DNA of 64,000 bases. Origin: Xestospongia bergquistia. Taxonomy: Eukaryota > Porifera > Demospongiae > Haplosclerida > Petrosiidae. The DNA lies in contig OZ014422.1 of NCBI GenBank assembly GCA_963965975.1, positions 930,001 through 994,000 on the forward strand. Direction: 5' to 3'. The notes below the pieces were generated by a model. The model saw only the letters and a program-made list of their open reading frames with translations, did not search any database and was not told where the DNA came from. Position 1 is the first letter of the stretch. Every line of letters begins with the position of its first letter. The translations under genes were made by a program, and so were the position numbers. Below are positions 53,608 through 64,000 of the stretch, in pieces.

Positions 53608-54582
53608 TCATACACGATGGTTACACACCTTATTCATTATTTGATAAAGATAGTCAGTATAGGTTTGGTTGTTTTTAATGTTGTTCTTGCAAAAAGATGC
53701 ATCCCAAAGGCTAACACCACCAAAGTTCTTGAGATCACAATTTTCACAACAGACAAGCTTAAATAAATCATTAAGATCAGATCTTTCCACATAACCTCCA
53801 ATCGCATTATTATTATCACAAGTTAGTCCTATACGAAGTTTTGGACCAGTTTTAAGACCACTTCTCCAAGTTGTCCATTTATTCCAAGATGAATTGAATG
53901 AAGATGGATTATACTTATAATAGAAACAGCTTCCATTATAATATTGTATGTTCACAAAGTCAAAATCTTTTCCTTCTTCTGCAAGAGCTGTACTCTTATT
54001 TTGAGGACCAAGTGGATCTGACCAATAACATTCAGGAGAACCAGAAACATAATACTTAATAGAACATCTGCTGTACCACGACAAGAGGTTTTTCACTAAT
54101 ATAGCATATCCTGATTGGTTTCCTCTCCTAATAAACAAGTCCACTCCATCAAGGTTAACATGTTTACCAAATGGTCGATGTACACTATTGTTTCGACCAC
54201 CTAGAAACATTTGCCATATTACTCTTGCAAAGTCTTCAGCGTCAGTATCAGCAACATAGTATGGTACTGACCCATATCCACCCAGTGATATCAAGACTCG
54301 TTTACCTTGATCTTGGCATTGTTTAATTTGATGAGCAACCATAGGTAAATTAGTATTGTGGCAAGTAATATCCAATTTAGGAGGTTCATTTCGATTATAG
54401 AAATTGCTCACGAATGATACAATAACTGTATCATAGTTGGTGTCCTGACATATATCACTGAGCGATACACAAGTCCCAGCACTGTTAGGGCCCCAATAGA
54501 CAGCGATAGTTGGGGTGGCATCAAATGATGAAGACATTCCTAATACTATTACTATCGATAAAACACACTTAATATTGGCCAT
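53608..54582 (-). CDS. Secreted GH18 chitinase-like protein, catalytically dead
   Basis: Intronless, 324 residues. Start chosen at 54582 because the following residues form a signal peptide (MANIKCVLSIVIVLGM, cleavage near DATP); an upstream in-frame ATG at 54621 adds 13 residues with Cys and Arg before it. The fold is the hevamine-type (class III) GH18 barrel: IAVYWGPNSAGTC at the first strand, VLISLGGYG, then the strand-4 motif. This should read DGxDxDxE but reads DGVDLFIR (residues 145-152): the third Asp is Phe150 and the catalytic Glu is Arg152, so hydrolysis is not expected. Several Asn glycosylation sites and paired Cys fit a secreted lectin-like protein. Tandem paralogue of the intact chitinase just upstream on the same strand. 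Confidence 0.88.
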   Translation of the reverse strand: MANIKCVLSIVIVLGMSSSFDATPTIAVYWGPNSAGTCVSLSDICQDTNYDTVIVSFVSNFYNRNEPPKLDITCHNTNLPMVAHQIKQCQDQGKRVLISLGGYGSVPYYVADTDAEDFARVIWQMFLGGRNNSVHRPFGKHVNLDGVDLFIRRGNQSGYAILVKNLLSWYSRCSIKYYVSGSPECYWSDPLGPQNKSTALAEEGKDFDFVNIQYYNGSCFYYKYNPSSFNSSWNKWTTWRSGLKTGPKLRIGLTCDNNNAIGGYVERSDLNDLFKLVCCENCDLKNFGGVSLWDASFCKNNIKNNQTYTDYLYQIMNKVCNHRV

Positions 54583-54902
54583 TACTTTTCTTCTTTGAAA
54601 AAATGAACAACACCCACACAAGTGTTGTGTTTATATACTGTGTGTTGTGGAGAAGGAATATACATCATTATGGCAGACATCATGTGAACGACTACTAGTG
54701 CCTGTCATGTGAACTAAACTATCCATGACAAACTTTGTGTGTGGGTGCATGTGTATCTGGGAATAAGACAAATTTTACTTTTTAAGGAGCTGAGTTGATT
54801 TTTTCTAATTAATATAGCAATTTAATGTTAATCAACTATCCATAGCAATAGCCACTGACACACAACATTATAAGACCACACAATTTTAAAATATTATATC
54901 AA
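54583..54902. other. Spacer between the two chitinase-family genes
   Basis: 320 bp that must hold the promoter of the dead paralogue and the 3' end of the active one. AT-rich; no clear element recognised. Confidence 0.4.
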
Positions 54903-55940
54903 TTATAATTTGCTCATTAATTTATACAGATAATCATTGTAGGTTGTTCCATTCATAATATTGTTCTGACACCAAGATACATCCCAAAGCATTGCACCTC
55001 CAAACGAGGGACTGTTACGAACAATATCAAATAAACCAGCAAGATCACTACGATGCACATAGCCATTTGAACCTTCTTGAGCAAGCAATCCTATATAAAA
55101 CTTAGGAATTTTCTGACCAAGACCCTTTACCCAATTGTTCCAAGATTGGGTGAAATATAGACTATTTGTAGGATTATAATTACAATAATTATTGTAAAAT
55201 TGTATACTCAAGAAATCAAACATATTCCCTGCTATAGCAAGAGCTGTGTTAGGGCTGGGACCAAGATAAGCATCTGGAAAAGGACATTGGGGTACACCTG
55301 ATATATAGTAGTGCTTCTTTGTGTCATTTTTCATAAATTGGCGAAGACTCTCTACAAAAGCAGCATATCCAGTAGGACTGCCTCCTTCAATATCTAAATC
55401 CACGCCATCTAAAATGACATTGCCAAATGGTCGAGGGACAGTTCTATTATTACCACCCAGCAACATTTGCCAAATAGTTTCTGCAAACCTTCTCGCTTGA
55501 GCATCACTTGAGAATCCATATGATCCAGCTGCTCCTCCCAATGAGATCATTACCTTTTTATTCATTTTTTGACATTTTTCTATCTGCTTGGCAATCTCTG
55601 GACACTGAAGAATCTCAGGATACTCATCAAAGTGTTGGATGCAATGAGAAGCCAAATTTAAAGAAGGAAAGCCACTTTTCTGGGTAAAGAAAACGTTTAG
55701 AAAAGACATGATTATAATATCATAGTTGTCTGAACAAACAGCATCAAGTTGTTTCTCATAATGTGACGGACCATACTTGTTTCCAGCACTGTTTTGACCC
55801 CAGTAAACTACAATACTAGGATTAGACTGACCAGCAATGTCATTCTCTTTATCTATAGCATTGTATAATCCACAACCTCCAGTAGTAATCAGAGTCAGTA
55901 TCAGTGATACAACACTGGGATCATATACGAGATACATCAT
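54903..55940 (-). CDS. Secreted GH18 chitinase, hevamine type, active-site intact
   Basis: Hydrolyses chitin or related beta-1,4-GlcNAc polymers by substrate-assisted retention. Intronless, 345 residues. An N-terminal hydrophobic stretch (VVSLILTLITTGG, about 10-22) acts as signal peptide or anchor. IVVYWGQNSAG at 44-54 is the class III chitinase first strand; VMISLGGAAGSYG follows at 130-142; the strand-4 motif DGVDLDIE at 178-185 is complete, with Glu185 (codon at 55386-55388) as proton donor; the last strand is MLWDVSWCQNN. Class III chitinases are best known from plants, fungi and bacteria. Possible roles are defence against fungi, feeding, or remodelling of the sponge chitin skeleton; the sequence does not decide. 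It shares a 181-bp divergent promoter with TTLL9. Confidence 0.92.
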   Translation of the reverse strand: MMYLVYDPSVVSLILTLITTGGCGLYNAIDKENDIAGQSNPSIVVYWGQNSAGNKYGPSHYEKQLDAVCSDNYDIIIMSFLNVFFTQKSGFPSLNLASHCIQHFDEYPEILQCPEIAKQIEKCQKMNKKVMISLGGAAGSYGFSSDAQARRFAETIWQMLLGGNNRTVPRPFGNVILDGVDLDIEGGSPTGYAAFVESLRQFMKNDTKKHYYISGVPQCPFPDAYLGPSPNTALAIAGNMFDFLSIQFYNNYCNYNPTNSLYFTQSWNNWVKGLGQKIPKFYIGLLAQEGSNGYVHRSDLAGLFDIVRNSPSFGGAMLWDVSWCQNNIMNGTTYNDYLYKLMSKL

Positions 55941-56121
55941 CAGTGACGATTGGTAAGCTATACCAGTGGCTCCTGCAAAAATTATCTTGGTATGATCCGT
56001 CTGAAATCTTTAAAGGAAGGAGAGACAAGAACAGTTGACATAACTGAAATAGCAACATCTGCGCACGTGTATCGTAGCTACTTTGTTACCATGGAAACAA
56101 GATTACAAATTTACAATTATT
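55941..56121. promoter_or_regulatory. Divergent promoter chitinase / TTLL9
   Basis: 181 bp between two opposite start codons. Contains an E-box CACGTG at 56064-56069, 53 bp before the TTLL9 start. Both genes must share this space unless untranslated exons overlap the neighbour. Confidence 0.5.
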
Positions 56122-57483
56122 ATGGCCTCCCAAAGCAAAAAGGAAAGTATTTCAGTCTCGAAACCAAATTCTTTTGCAAAATTTGAACCGACAGCTCCAC
56201 CACCTACTCGAGCTCACGTTCAAAAAGGAGCTAAAATCACTGGAGAGAGAGTGATCAGGTTTAAATGTGCACTGTCCAATACAATTCTTGATGTTCTACG
56301 AAGTCGTGGATGGCAGGAAGTAAAAGATTCAGAAGGAGAATGGGATTTTTATTGGTGTGATGTAGGATGGATGAGAGAACATTTTGATCACTGTTATCTT
56401 GAAGAACACCAACGTGTCAATCATTTTCGTAATCATTATGAACTTACTCGGAAAAATCTTATGGCTAAAAATCTTAAAAAATTCAAAAAGTCTATTGAAA
56501 AAGAATCCAAGCTAGAAGCTGCAAAATGTGATTTCTTTCCAACAACATTTGAACTTCCATCAGAGTATCATTTATTTGTGGAAGATTTTAAAAAGAGGCC
56601 AGGTACAATATGGATTATGAAGCCTGCAGGCAAAGCACAGGGTAGAGGAATATTTCTCTTTCGTAAGCTAAAAGACATCACTGACTGGAAAAAGGAGGAC
56701 TATTTTCATCGAGATGAAGAGAAAGATGCCAAGGAACCTCCAGAAACATATGTAGTTCAGCGTTACATTGACACACCTTATTTAATAGGTGGTCGGAAAT
56801 TTGACATTCGAGTATATGTACTTGTGACATCATATTCTCCTTTAAAAGCCTGGCTCTATCGTAGTGGATTTGCAAGGTTTTCAAACACTCGTTATACCCT
56901 GGATTCAATCACAGACACATTTGTTCATCTCACTAACGTAGCCATTCAGAAAACAGCTCCAGATTATGATCCAGAGAAAGGCTGCAAGTGGTCATTGCAG
57001 GAACTCAGAATGTATCTTACAGCTAAACATGGTCATGAATCAGTTCAGACTCTCTTTCATCAATTCGATGACATTTTTATTAAGAGTTTACAGAGCGTCC
57101 AAAAGATAATCATTAATGACAAACACTGCATTGAGCTGTATGGATTTGATTTAATGGTTGATAGCAATATGAAGCCATGGATTATTGAGGTCAATGCTTC
57201 TCCTAGTTTGACTGCTAGCAGTGCTACAGATTATGATCTCAAGTTTGGTCTGTTAGAAGATGTTTTACATGTTATTGATTTGGAAGGTCGTCTCTCTGGT
57301 GATGAGAAAAGAGTTGGAGGATTTGATCTACTTTGGAATGATGGACCTGTTGCTTCAGATGAGATTGCTCTTCACTGTGGACAACCAATAACTTATTCAA
57401 CTAATAGTTTTTTAGGATGTTTTAATGACAGAGAAGAACAGTTGAAAGTCTTGTTTAAACTCTCTCCTTTAGATAGAAAATGA
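56122..57483 (+). CDS. TTLL9: Tubulin polyglutamylase-type TTL-like protein 9
   Basis: ATP-grasp amino-acid ligase that adds glutamate to tubulin in cilia and flagella. A single exon of 453 residues (start MASQSKKE; an in-frame ATG at 56083 adds 13). Family marks: [55 protein letters not shown] (nucleotide loop), [24 protein letters not shown], and the metal/ATP motif [16 protein letters not shown]. The end [14 protein letters not shown] is typical of TTLL9 rather than TTLL1 or TTLL6. Length is close to the vertebrate protein. Having no intron at all is odd here, since neighbouring conserved genes have 12-25 exons; a retrocopy that became the working gene is possible. Flagellated choanocytes would be the expected site of use. 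Confidence 0.93.
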   Translation: MASQSKKESISVSKPNSFAKFEPTAPPPTRAHVQKGAKITGERVIRFKCALSNTILDVLRSRGWQEVKDSEGEWDFYWCDVGWMREHFDHCYLEEHQRVNHFRNHYELTRKNLMAKNLKKFKKSIEKESKLEAAKCDFFPTTFELPSEYHLFVEDFKKRPGTIWIMKPAGKAQGRGIFLFRKLKDITDWKKEDYFHRDEEKDAKEPPETYVVQRYIDTPYLIGGRKFDIRVYVLVTSYSPLKAWLYRSGFARFSNTRYTLDSITDTFVHLTNVAIQKTAPDYDPEKGCKWSLQELRMYLTAKHGHESVQTLFHQFDDIFIKSLQSVQKIIINDKHCIELYGFDLMVDSNMKPWIIEVNASPSLTASSATDYDLKFGLLEDVLHVIDLEGRLSGDEKRVGGFDLLWNDGPVASDEIALHCGQPITYSTNSFLGCFNDREEQLKVLFKLSPLDRK

Positions 57484-57642
57484 TTTTATTATTGTTTGTG
57501 AGCAAAGAATTTAAGGGTGTGGCTGGTTTGCAAAGTATACGGAGAAAGCTATAAATGTTTCTCCATTGCATTGCTGTACAAATTATAGAACGTTTCCGTT
57601 TACATCCGTATACTAACAACCCACGTGGAAACATTGAGGGAG
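57484..57642. promoter_or_regulatory. Short spacer TTLL9 / GTPBP3 with E-box
   Basis: 159 bp. A perfect CACGTG at 57622-57627 lies 16 bp before the GTPBP3 ATG, probably within or next to the transcription start region. Confidence 0.4.
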
Positions 57643-60062
57643 ATGGGTAATGCTAGCCAATGGAGAAAACCACTGATGTTGACCTGTCAGAATTATTGGA
57701 GTTCTTTTTTAAGACATGGATGTATGATACAAAGACGTAGGCTCTTTGATATGGGCTCTAACGGAGACACAGTGTATGCCTTATCATCAGGACAAGGCAA
57801 ATGTGGTCAGTACAATAGCTAAATACTAACTATAATGTTTTCATGCAATCTATAGGAGTGGCTGTTGTAAGAGTATCTGGACCAAAGGCATCAGAAGTTA
57901 GCATACAAATAGAATTTCACATACGATGGAAAAAGATCTATATTGCAGGCATTGGTTCAGCTTGGACAATTTAAACTGTTACCACAGCCTAGACTAGCAA
58001 CATTGAGAAAGTTAATCAATCCTCAGTCTGGGGAAATGATTGATCATGGCCTTATCATTTGGTTCCCAGGTATCATTGATATTACATGACCATATCAGTT
58101 TAGTAACACAGGTCCTGGTAGTTTTACTGGTGAAGACAGTGTGGAGTTTCATCTTCATGGTGGTACTGCTGTAGTTCTAGCAATGCTAGATAGTTTAAAG
58201 GCAATACCAGGCTGTAGACATGCAGAACCTGGAGACTTTACAAAAAGGTATAATTCACTATTGTGCTAAGTGTACTATTCTCAGTGATACAGAGCTTTTA
58301 TTAATGGTAAGCTTGATTTAACTGAAGTGGAAGGGCTAGCGGATCTGATTCATGCTGAAACTGAAAGTCAAAGAAAGCAAGCTTTACGGCAAATGGAGGT
58401 GTGGAGCAACACACATTAATAGCTAATAATACCATTATTATCACAGGGTGACCTCAGTAAGTTGTATAATACATGGAGTGAGAAATTGCTTAAGGTACAA
58501 AGTTATTCAATGATATTTGATATGATCCCTTATGCAGTGTGTAGCACATATTGAAGCTACTATAGACTTTGGTGAAGATGAGAACATTGAAGAAGGCTTA
58601 GTAGATGAAGGTAATACACTAAGATTGGATTGATGGTTGATTTTATCATCTTTTCAAACAGTGCAAGATAAAGTGAAACATTTAGTAAAGGAAATTACAG
58701 ACCACCTCAATGATGGAAGAAGAGGAGAGAGATTACGTAGTGGTATTCATGTAGCAATTATCGGAGCACCTAATGCTGGAAAGAGTACCTTATTAAACAT
58801 TTTATGTAAGTTCTATAAATAGCTGTTGTTAATATTAAAAGAAAGAGAGAGAGAATGAGAAATCCTAGACTTGGAGTGAGACACAATCGTTAATGTGCTA
58901 TATATGTAGGTCAACGTCCTGCGGCCATAGTATCTCCATATGCTGGAACTACCAGAGATGTTATTGAGTCGCTACTTGATCTCTTTGGATATCCCATCGT
59001 GTTAAGGTAATGTACCCAATATATTATGTCACTAACTATAACATATAGCGATACTGCTGGTCTAAGATCCGTGTATGATCCAGTAGAGAGTGAAGGCATA
59101 CAAAGAGCTCTACAAAAGTAAGTTTTTATTCTTGCTATTTGTGATTCTTCTTCCAAAAGAGCTGAAAATGCTGACTTAAAGATATTGATAGTAGACAGCT
59201 CCTTGTTTGAAACAGAATTGAACTCACCGTGTTTCCTCAAGCAGCCATTATATCAGTTAACAAGACACTTACTTGGTAACTTCATTAAGTAAGTAGTATC
59301 TAACTACAAAGAGATAACATGACATGATTATATGACATAGTAAAGAATGGCTACAGACTAATCTAAGTGTCGAAGATACCATTATCATTATGAACAAAAC
59401 AGATCTACTATGTACTTATACTGAACCTTCAAAAACAGTTGAGGTAATACTGTTACTATCAAAAAGATGACATTGTCTAGGATGTACCCATATGTTGGAT
59501 GTCATGTACGACTAGAACTGGCATGGAATCTTTCTTGCAAGTTCTCAAATGTCATTTGGAAAGACTGTAAGTTTCATTGTTTACTACAACACATTGTTAC
59601 TTGATCCAATGTATTTTTGTAACTTCATTCTTCCAATTTAGTGGTGGCAATCCATTAGCTGGCAATCCATCTTTAACTCAAGCAAGACATCGACATCATC
59701 TACAACAGTGTAATGAATCCCTCAATAATTTTCTTGGTAAGTACTAATCAACCTTTATATACTGTATTCTGACACCATTTAAAATAAGATCACTTGACCA
59801 TAAATGCTAAGATAAGACGATTATCCATTCTGTAACCCTCACATGATAGGACATTAATACTCCATTACATGTTGACATTACATTTATCAGAGCTGTCTTC
59901 TCTTGTATGTTTCTAGAGTGTTGTTCTATGGGAGATGGTGATCTTGTTTTAGCTGCAGAAGAATTAAGACTAGCTCTTCGACAATTAGGACGAATCACTG
60001 GTAGAATTGATATAGAGAAAGTATTAGATGTTATATTTCGTGACTTCTGTATTGGAAAATAA
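57643..60062 (+). CDS. GTPBP3: Mitochondrial tRNA modification GTPase (MnmE family)
   Basis: Partner of MTO1/MnmG; installs the 5-taurinomethyl type group on wobble uridine of mitochondrial tRNAs. Fifteen exons: 57643-57805, 57856-57896, 57949-58069, 58112-58247, 58293-58398, 58447-58494, 58538-58610, 58662-58805, 58910-59006, 59049-59117, 59160-59288, 59341-59443, 59481-59566, 59642-59736, 59917-60062; total 1,557 nt, 518 residues. The Arg-rich start ([10 protein letters not shown]... RRRLF) fits a mitochondrial presequence. Folate-binding N domain about 45-155 ([12 protein letters not shown]), helical domain, then an inserted G domain: G1 [10 protein letters not shown]3 DTAGLR, G4 NKTDLL. 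The C-terminus FCIGK carries the invariant Cys. A GTG at 57625 is in frame but the first ATG is 57643. Confidence 0.94.
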
Positions 60063-60317
60063 AACCTATAAATATTACTTTGAGACACACTTAATTCAAC
60101 TTATAATTATCTGATGTTGTAGTTGCTAAAGCCATTAAATTAACATAAAACTAACCTTGAGCTAAGTGCCTGAACCTCTCCTGCTAATATGATTTCGAAT
60201 ATAAAAAGAATTTAATAAAATTGACATGTCACAGATAAGTGAAAATTCATTGATAGTTAACATTTGCAATACAAATAAAATATAAACAGATTAAGTGGAT
60301 AAAAATGAATTTCAGTT
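60063..60317. other. Convergent spacer GTPBP3 / TRAF7
   Basis: 255 bp of AT-rich sequence with AATAAA-like signals for both genes (for example near 60216 and 60275). No further feature. Confidence 0.4.
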
Positions 60318-62196
60318 TTATTGCCACACCTAAAGAAGAAGAAAGATCATTATTATCTGATCTGAGTTTATGAGAGACATGACACAAACTTCCATACCAC
60401 ATGGTCACATATTCAAACTATTCTAACCCTATACTATTCTCACCTTGATAGTACTATCTACAGAACCTGAGAAAAGACGTCCTTTAGCCATAGCTAGACA
60501 TGTGACACTACTTACATGTCGAATGAGAGTCTGAGAACATGTTAAATGTTCCATATTCCACACCTTAAAAAAGTGAGAGAGAGAGTAAATTGTTCACATA
60601 TTAAGGGGCTAACTCATACTCGTAATGTCTTGTCATATGAAGCACTAAACAGTTTGGTTTGTCCTGGTGTTTCAATAGCTTGTAAAGCATACACAATACC
60701 AAAGTGACCTGTGTTGAAATAAAAATGTCAACTTCTAGTACATGGTAACAATAGTAAGCCTTACTTCAAATTAAAGTACTGACCTGTTAGTTCTCCTACA
60801 GATTCTAGAGTTTCTATATTCCAAACCTACAGAAGAAATACATGATCAACATACCTTTCTCTTCCTCACACACACACACACACACATACATTGATCTTGT
60901 TTTCATATGTTCCACATGCAATATAATGAGTGGTCACTAACAGTGAATAGACACTACCACCCAAACAGTCCAATACTCGTATACACTCTAAACTTTGTAG
61001 GTCCCATATCTAGTCATACAAATACACACATAAATACATTATTATTATCATAGCTATGGATTACCTACCTTAACAGCTTGATATGATCCTGAGTAAAGGT
61101 AGTTCTCTGAGACAACTAATGCTCTTACCCAATGATTCTGAGCAGGTAATTCCTTCACCATAGTATTAGTGGCTGTATCCCAAACCTGAAAATATAGGGA
61201 GACTAGACTATTCTGGATGGATGGATAGACATCATACCTTGATACTTTTTAATGATCCACTGAACAACCTATCACAGCTGGTAGTCATTGTACAGACAGG
61301 GTTTTCATGTGCTGCAATAGTACTGACTACTTCAAAGTTCTCAATGTCCCATTTCTTAATGCTCTGATCTTCAGACCCACTATACAAATACTTCTCTCTG
61401 AAAAGAATATTATCATAGGATTGAGGTAATAGTGTGGTGATACTAATGTTAGATAGGATCTTACCCAAACTGTCTTAGAGCCAAGACTATTCCATCATGA
61501 CCACTGAGTGTCTTAACACATTTGAATCCAATACCAGCATCCCAAACCTGTTTTGTGTACATCATGTGAAGGTCATGTGACACAGGTCAAACTTACTTTA
61601 ATAGTATTATCTGAAGAACCACTGAACAATAGATCATTAATAACACACAATGCCCACACTGGCCCCTATAATAAAACTCAATTAATGCATTAAAATCAGT
61701 GATTTATCTCTTACAGTGTGTCCAACAAATGTTCCTTTGCATTTGAAGATATGCTGTAGATCCATAGCTAGCAACAGAAAAAAAACAACAATAAATGTAA
61801 CTAATAGAATTGTCACTTACTGCCAGCAACTCCTAGTTGTACTTGTACATGTTGTAACTCATTCTAAGAATGGATAAAAGTTGCATTACTATGGAGATTA
61901 TCTACATACCATTACAAAATCTACAACATTTCTTGCATCTACTACATCTTTAGAGAGTTTAATGTGTCTTTCATCTAACTGATCTGAGAGTAGAGAGATC
62001 AAGTCAATGGGTATACCGAGCGAAAGACAGATATTGCTAGCTCACCGATCTTTCCAACTGTGGCTTTCTCTAAATACTCTACTTTTTCTGAGAGGCTGGC
62101 TAACATGGAACGTAAGAAAGAAATTTCCTCATCTTTTTGTTTGATTTCTGCTTGTAAATGGGATATATTCTCATCTGTACGAGTTAAATAACCCTT

Positions 62197-62287
<91 letters not shown>

Positions 62288-63803
62288 TACATTTATAATA
62301 ATTAAAACAAAACATACCTTTAATCCTTCAAATTTACATTGTTCTAAATGTATGACTAATTCTTCTTTAGTTCCCTCAAAGTCACAACTACAACATAAAC
62401 AATAGAACACATACATCAACGATAATCTAAACTCACTTAAAACGATGATGAGGACAACGAACATGTCGACATGATTTGATATGATCACTCAAATCCTAAC
62501 AACAAAGAAGGAATATTAGCATACAAGAGTAAAGTAATGATACTAACATATAAAGAATATAGTATTATAATTGTAGTATAATAGTTACAGTTATTATATC
62601 TCACTCTTTTTAACACTGGTGGACATAGAGAACTATTAGGACACTTGACTGGTGCATAATCACATTCATTCTCATGTTCTCTACATACAAAAGTATATCA
62701 ACAGTACCAATATTATACATCACTTACTCTCTGCCTGCTAACTTTATAATCTTAGGACATCCTGGATATAAAAATACAATAATTATTGCATATCTTCTTC
62801 TCAATTACCTAGTGGATCTGGTTCATATGTTCCAGAATTATCTTGAGATTGTTTACAACCATAACGACAATGTATGCGAAGTTCCCCAACCTGTTCTGCC
62901 ACCTAGCAATACAGGTTTGACAAGTTTAGTAAGTCATAATAATGACTTAAAACTCACAGCTAAATTTCTGACAACCATTGAGAGTACAATCCCATCAACA
63001 GGACATACTTCTGACAGGAAATAGAAACAATGTTATATATAATAGTTCATTCTTACCTTCACGTCCGGTTCTTAGACATGGTGAACAAAATGTATGCTTG
63101 AAAAAGGGAGGGAGGGAGTATAACCTTGTGTGTTCCTTTTAACTTACCCCACATGCTGCAATGTAAGGATCACGAAATACCCCACCACAAAGTGGACAAA
63201 GAAGACGCTCACATTTACCTGACTCAGAAAGAACTATAATTTCCTGATAAAATAATGAATTGACAAAGAAATAAGAAGAGAAACTGACCTTGAAATCTTC
63301 TTCAGGTGTGCTATGACTTGCAGCTGGTGATATCAGTCCACGGGAAGAAAGAACAGAGCCTTGACGAAATAAAGAGCCAGAATAGTTAGTTGGAGTCTAA
63401 AAAGAGCACGCTTTATATAAAATACATATTGTCTCATATAATGACATACAGAAGAGTTATCACGATCTATGCCTGGTACAGATAGTTCTGATGCAACAGA
63501 GTGTCTTCCTCGGGGTGGTCCCGAACCATCTGCAAAATAACACAATGATAAACAATCTAGAATTATCATGCATATAGTTATCATACATTGAATATCACCA
63601 CTTGTGAAGGAGCTGCTTCTCATCTCTCGGGACATTAAGGGAGAGGAGCCTGTTCCCATGGAGACACCAGGGTTCTAAAGTAAAGTATCATTGATAATGA
63701 TTGATAGGGACTTTATGTTACTTACTAATGAATTGAAACTGAAATTGTACGTTCTATGAGTCTCATTTTCCCTTTTCAATCTAGGATCTCTTCCAGTGAA
63801 CAT
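60318..63803 (-). CDS. TRAF7: RING/WD40 ubiquitin ligase TRAF7
   Basis: E3 ubiquitin ligase and scaffold in MEKK3/JNK and NF-kB signalling. Twenty-five exons; from the 5' end: 63803-63726, 63674-63587, 63529-63450, 63396-63289, 63243-63148, 63096-63057, 63010-62958, 62902-62809, 62761-62728, 62680-62605, 62495-62437, 62387-62318, 62193-62046, 61983-61910, 61863-61821, 61767-61715, 61665-61597, 61547-61465, 61397-61238, 61185-61069, 61009-60890, 60826-60784, 60708-60620, 60563-60444, 60329-60318. Sum 2,007 nt, 668 residues; human TRAF7 has 670. Seen: Ser-rich N-terminus, RING (CPLC...CGHTFCSPC...CPVD, about 133-165), TRAF-type zinc fingers, coiled coil (about 292-366) and seven WD40 repeats with repeated SGS..TIKVWD. 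The last coding exon is 12 nt (VWQ and stop); reading on past the previous donor instead would end KVRIV and lose the final Trp. Confidence 0.95.
60867..60886. repeat. (CA)n microsatellite in a TRAF7 intron
   Basis: About ten CA units; on the transcribed strand they form a TG run directly after a GTATGTG donor. Confidence 0.85.
62199..62288. repeat. (GA)n microsatellite in a TRAF7 intron
   Basis: About 90 bp of GA with two interruptions, filling most of intron 62194-62317. On the transcribed strand it is a CT tract that ends a few bases before the acceptor of exon 62193-62046. Confidence 0.95.
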
Positions 63804-64000
63804 TATTGGGAATTGGAAAAAAAGTTAATTCTAATTATTCGAAAAAAATTATTAATTTTCAAAGTGACGTCATAGCAATTATTGCAACAGCAACGTGTGT
63901 TCTCAAAATTTGTTACTTCTCTGTCTTCTTGGAGATCAATCAAGATATAACTTGAGTTTTAGAAAAGTCATCGAAAACTTCATACTACAATCAGTTTAGA
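63804..64000 (-). promoter_or_regulatory. TRAF7 upstream region with perfect CRE
   Basis: A full palindromic cAMP-response element TGACGTCA lies at 63865-63872, 62 bp before the TRAF7 start codon. CREB/ATF proteins bind this site when close to a promoter. The rest is AT-rich. Confidence 0.55.

Noticed and set aside
61999..62488. Ser/Leu-rich open frames on the minus strand across the GA repeat
   Set aside because: They are produced by the microsatellite within a TRAF7 intron and break the conserved exon chain.

Overview
The window looks like nuclear DNA of an early-branching, intron-dense, AT-rich metazoan, most likely a demosponge of the Amphimedon type. That is an inference: genes lie a few hundred bases apart, most introns are about 40-60 nt, and the gene set is animal-like (G-protein gamma subunit, TRAF7, U2AF2, TTLL9). 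No species label can be proven from the sequence alone.

Left three quarters (1-47918): three tandem, same-strand copies of a giant RNF213-type gene. Copy A is only its 3' end (about 7-2150). Copy B (3505-24869) and copy C (25953-47918) look complete, each with roughly 75 small exons and an estimated 5,500-6,000 residues. Both have N-terminal zinc ribbons, a long low-complexity region, a CBM20-like domain, a helical arm, UBA-like modules, the dynein-like AAA core (P-loops of AAA2, AAA3 and AAA4) and a C-terminal RZ zinc finger. Neither has the RING finger of vertebrate RNF213: one cysteine-free and histidine-free exon sits in its place. The 3' 13 kb of B and C is nearly identical including introns, and A matches it too, while the 5' 8 kb is strongly diverged. 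This suggests gene conversion of the motor/ligase half and free diversification of the recognition half.

Right quarter (48259-64000): U2AF2 (minus, 12 exons), a two-exon G-gamma gene (plus), two tandem intronless GH18 chitinase genes (minus; one has lost its catalytic residues), an intronless TTLL9 (plus), mitochondrial tRNA-modification GTPase GTPBP3/MnmE (plus, 15 exons) and TRAF7 (minus, 25 exons). For U2AF2, G-gamma, GTPBP3 and TRAF7 I placed every exon boundary by hand; the summed exon lengths are multiples of three and give 502, 63, 518 and 668 residues.

How they relate: the RNF213 array is best read as an expanded innate-defence or ubiquitin-signalling locus, since vertebrate RNF213 coats bacteria and other intracellular targets with ubiquitin through its RZ finger. 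The right-hand genes are mostly housekeeping and are unrelated in function. Two gene pairs are divergent (U2AF2/G-gamma; chitinase/TTLL9, 181 bp apart) and three are convergent.
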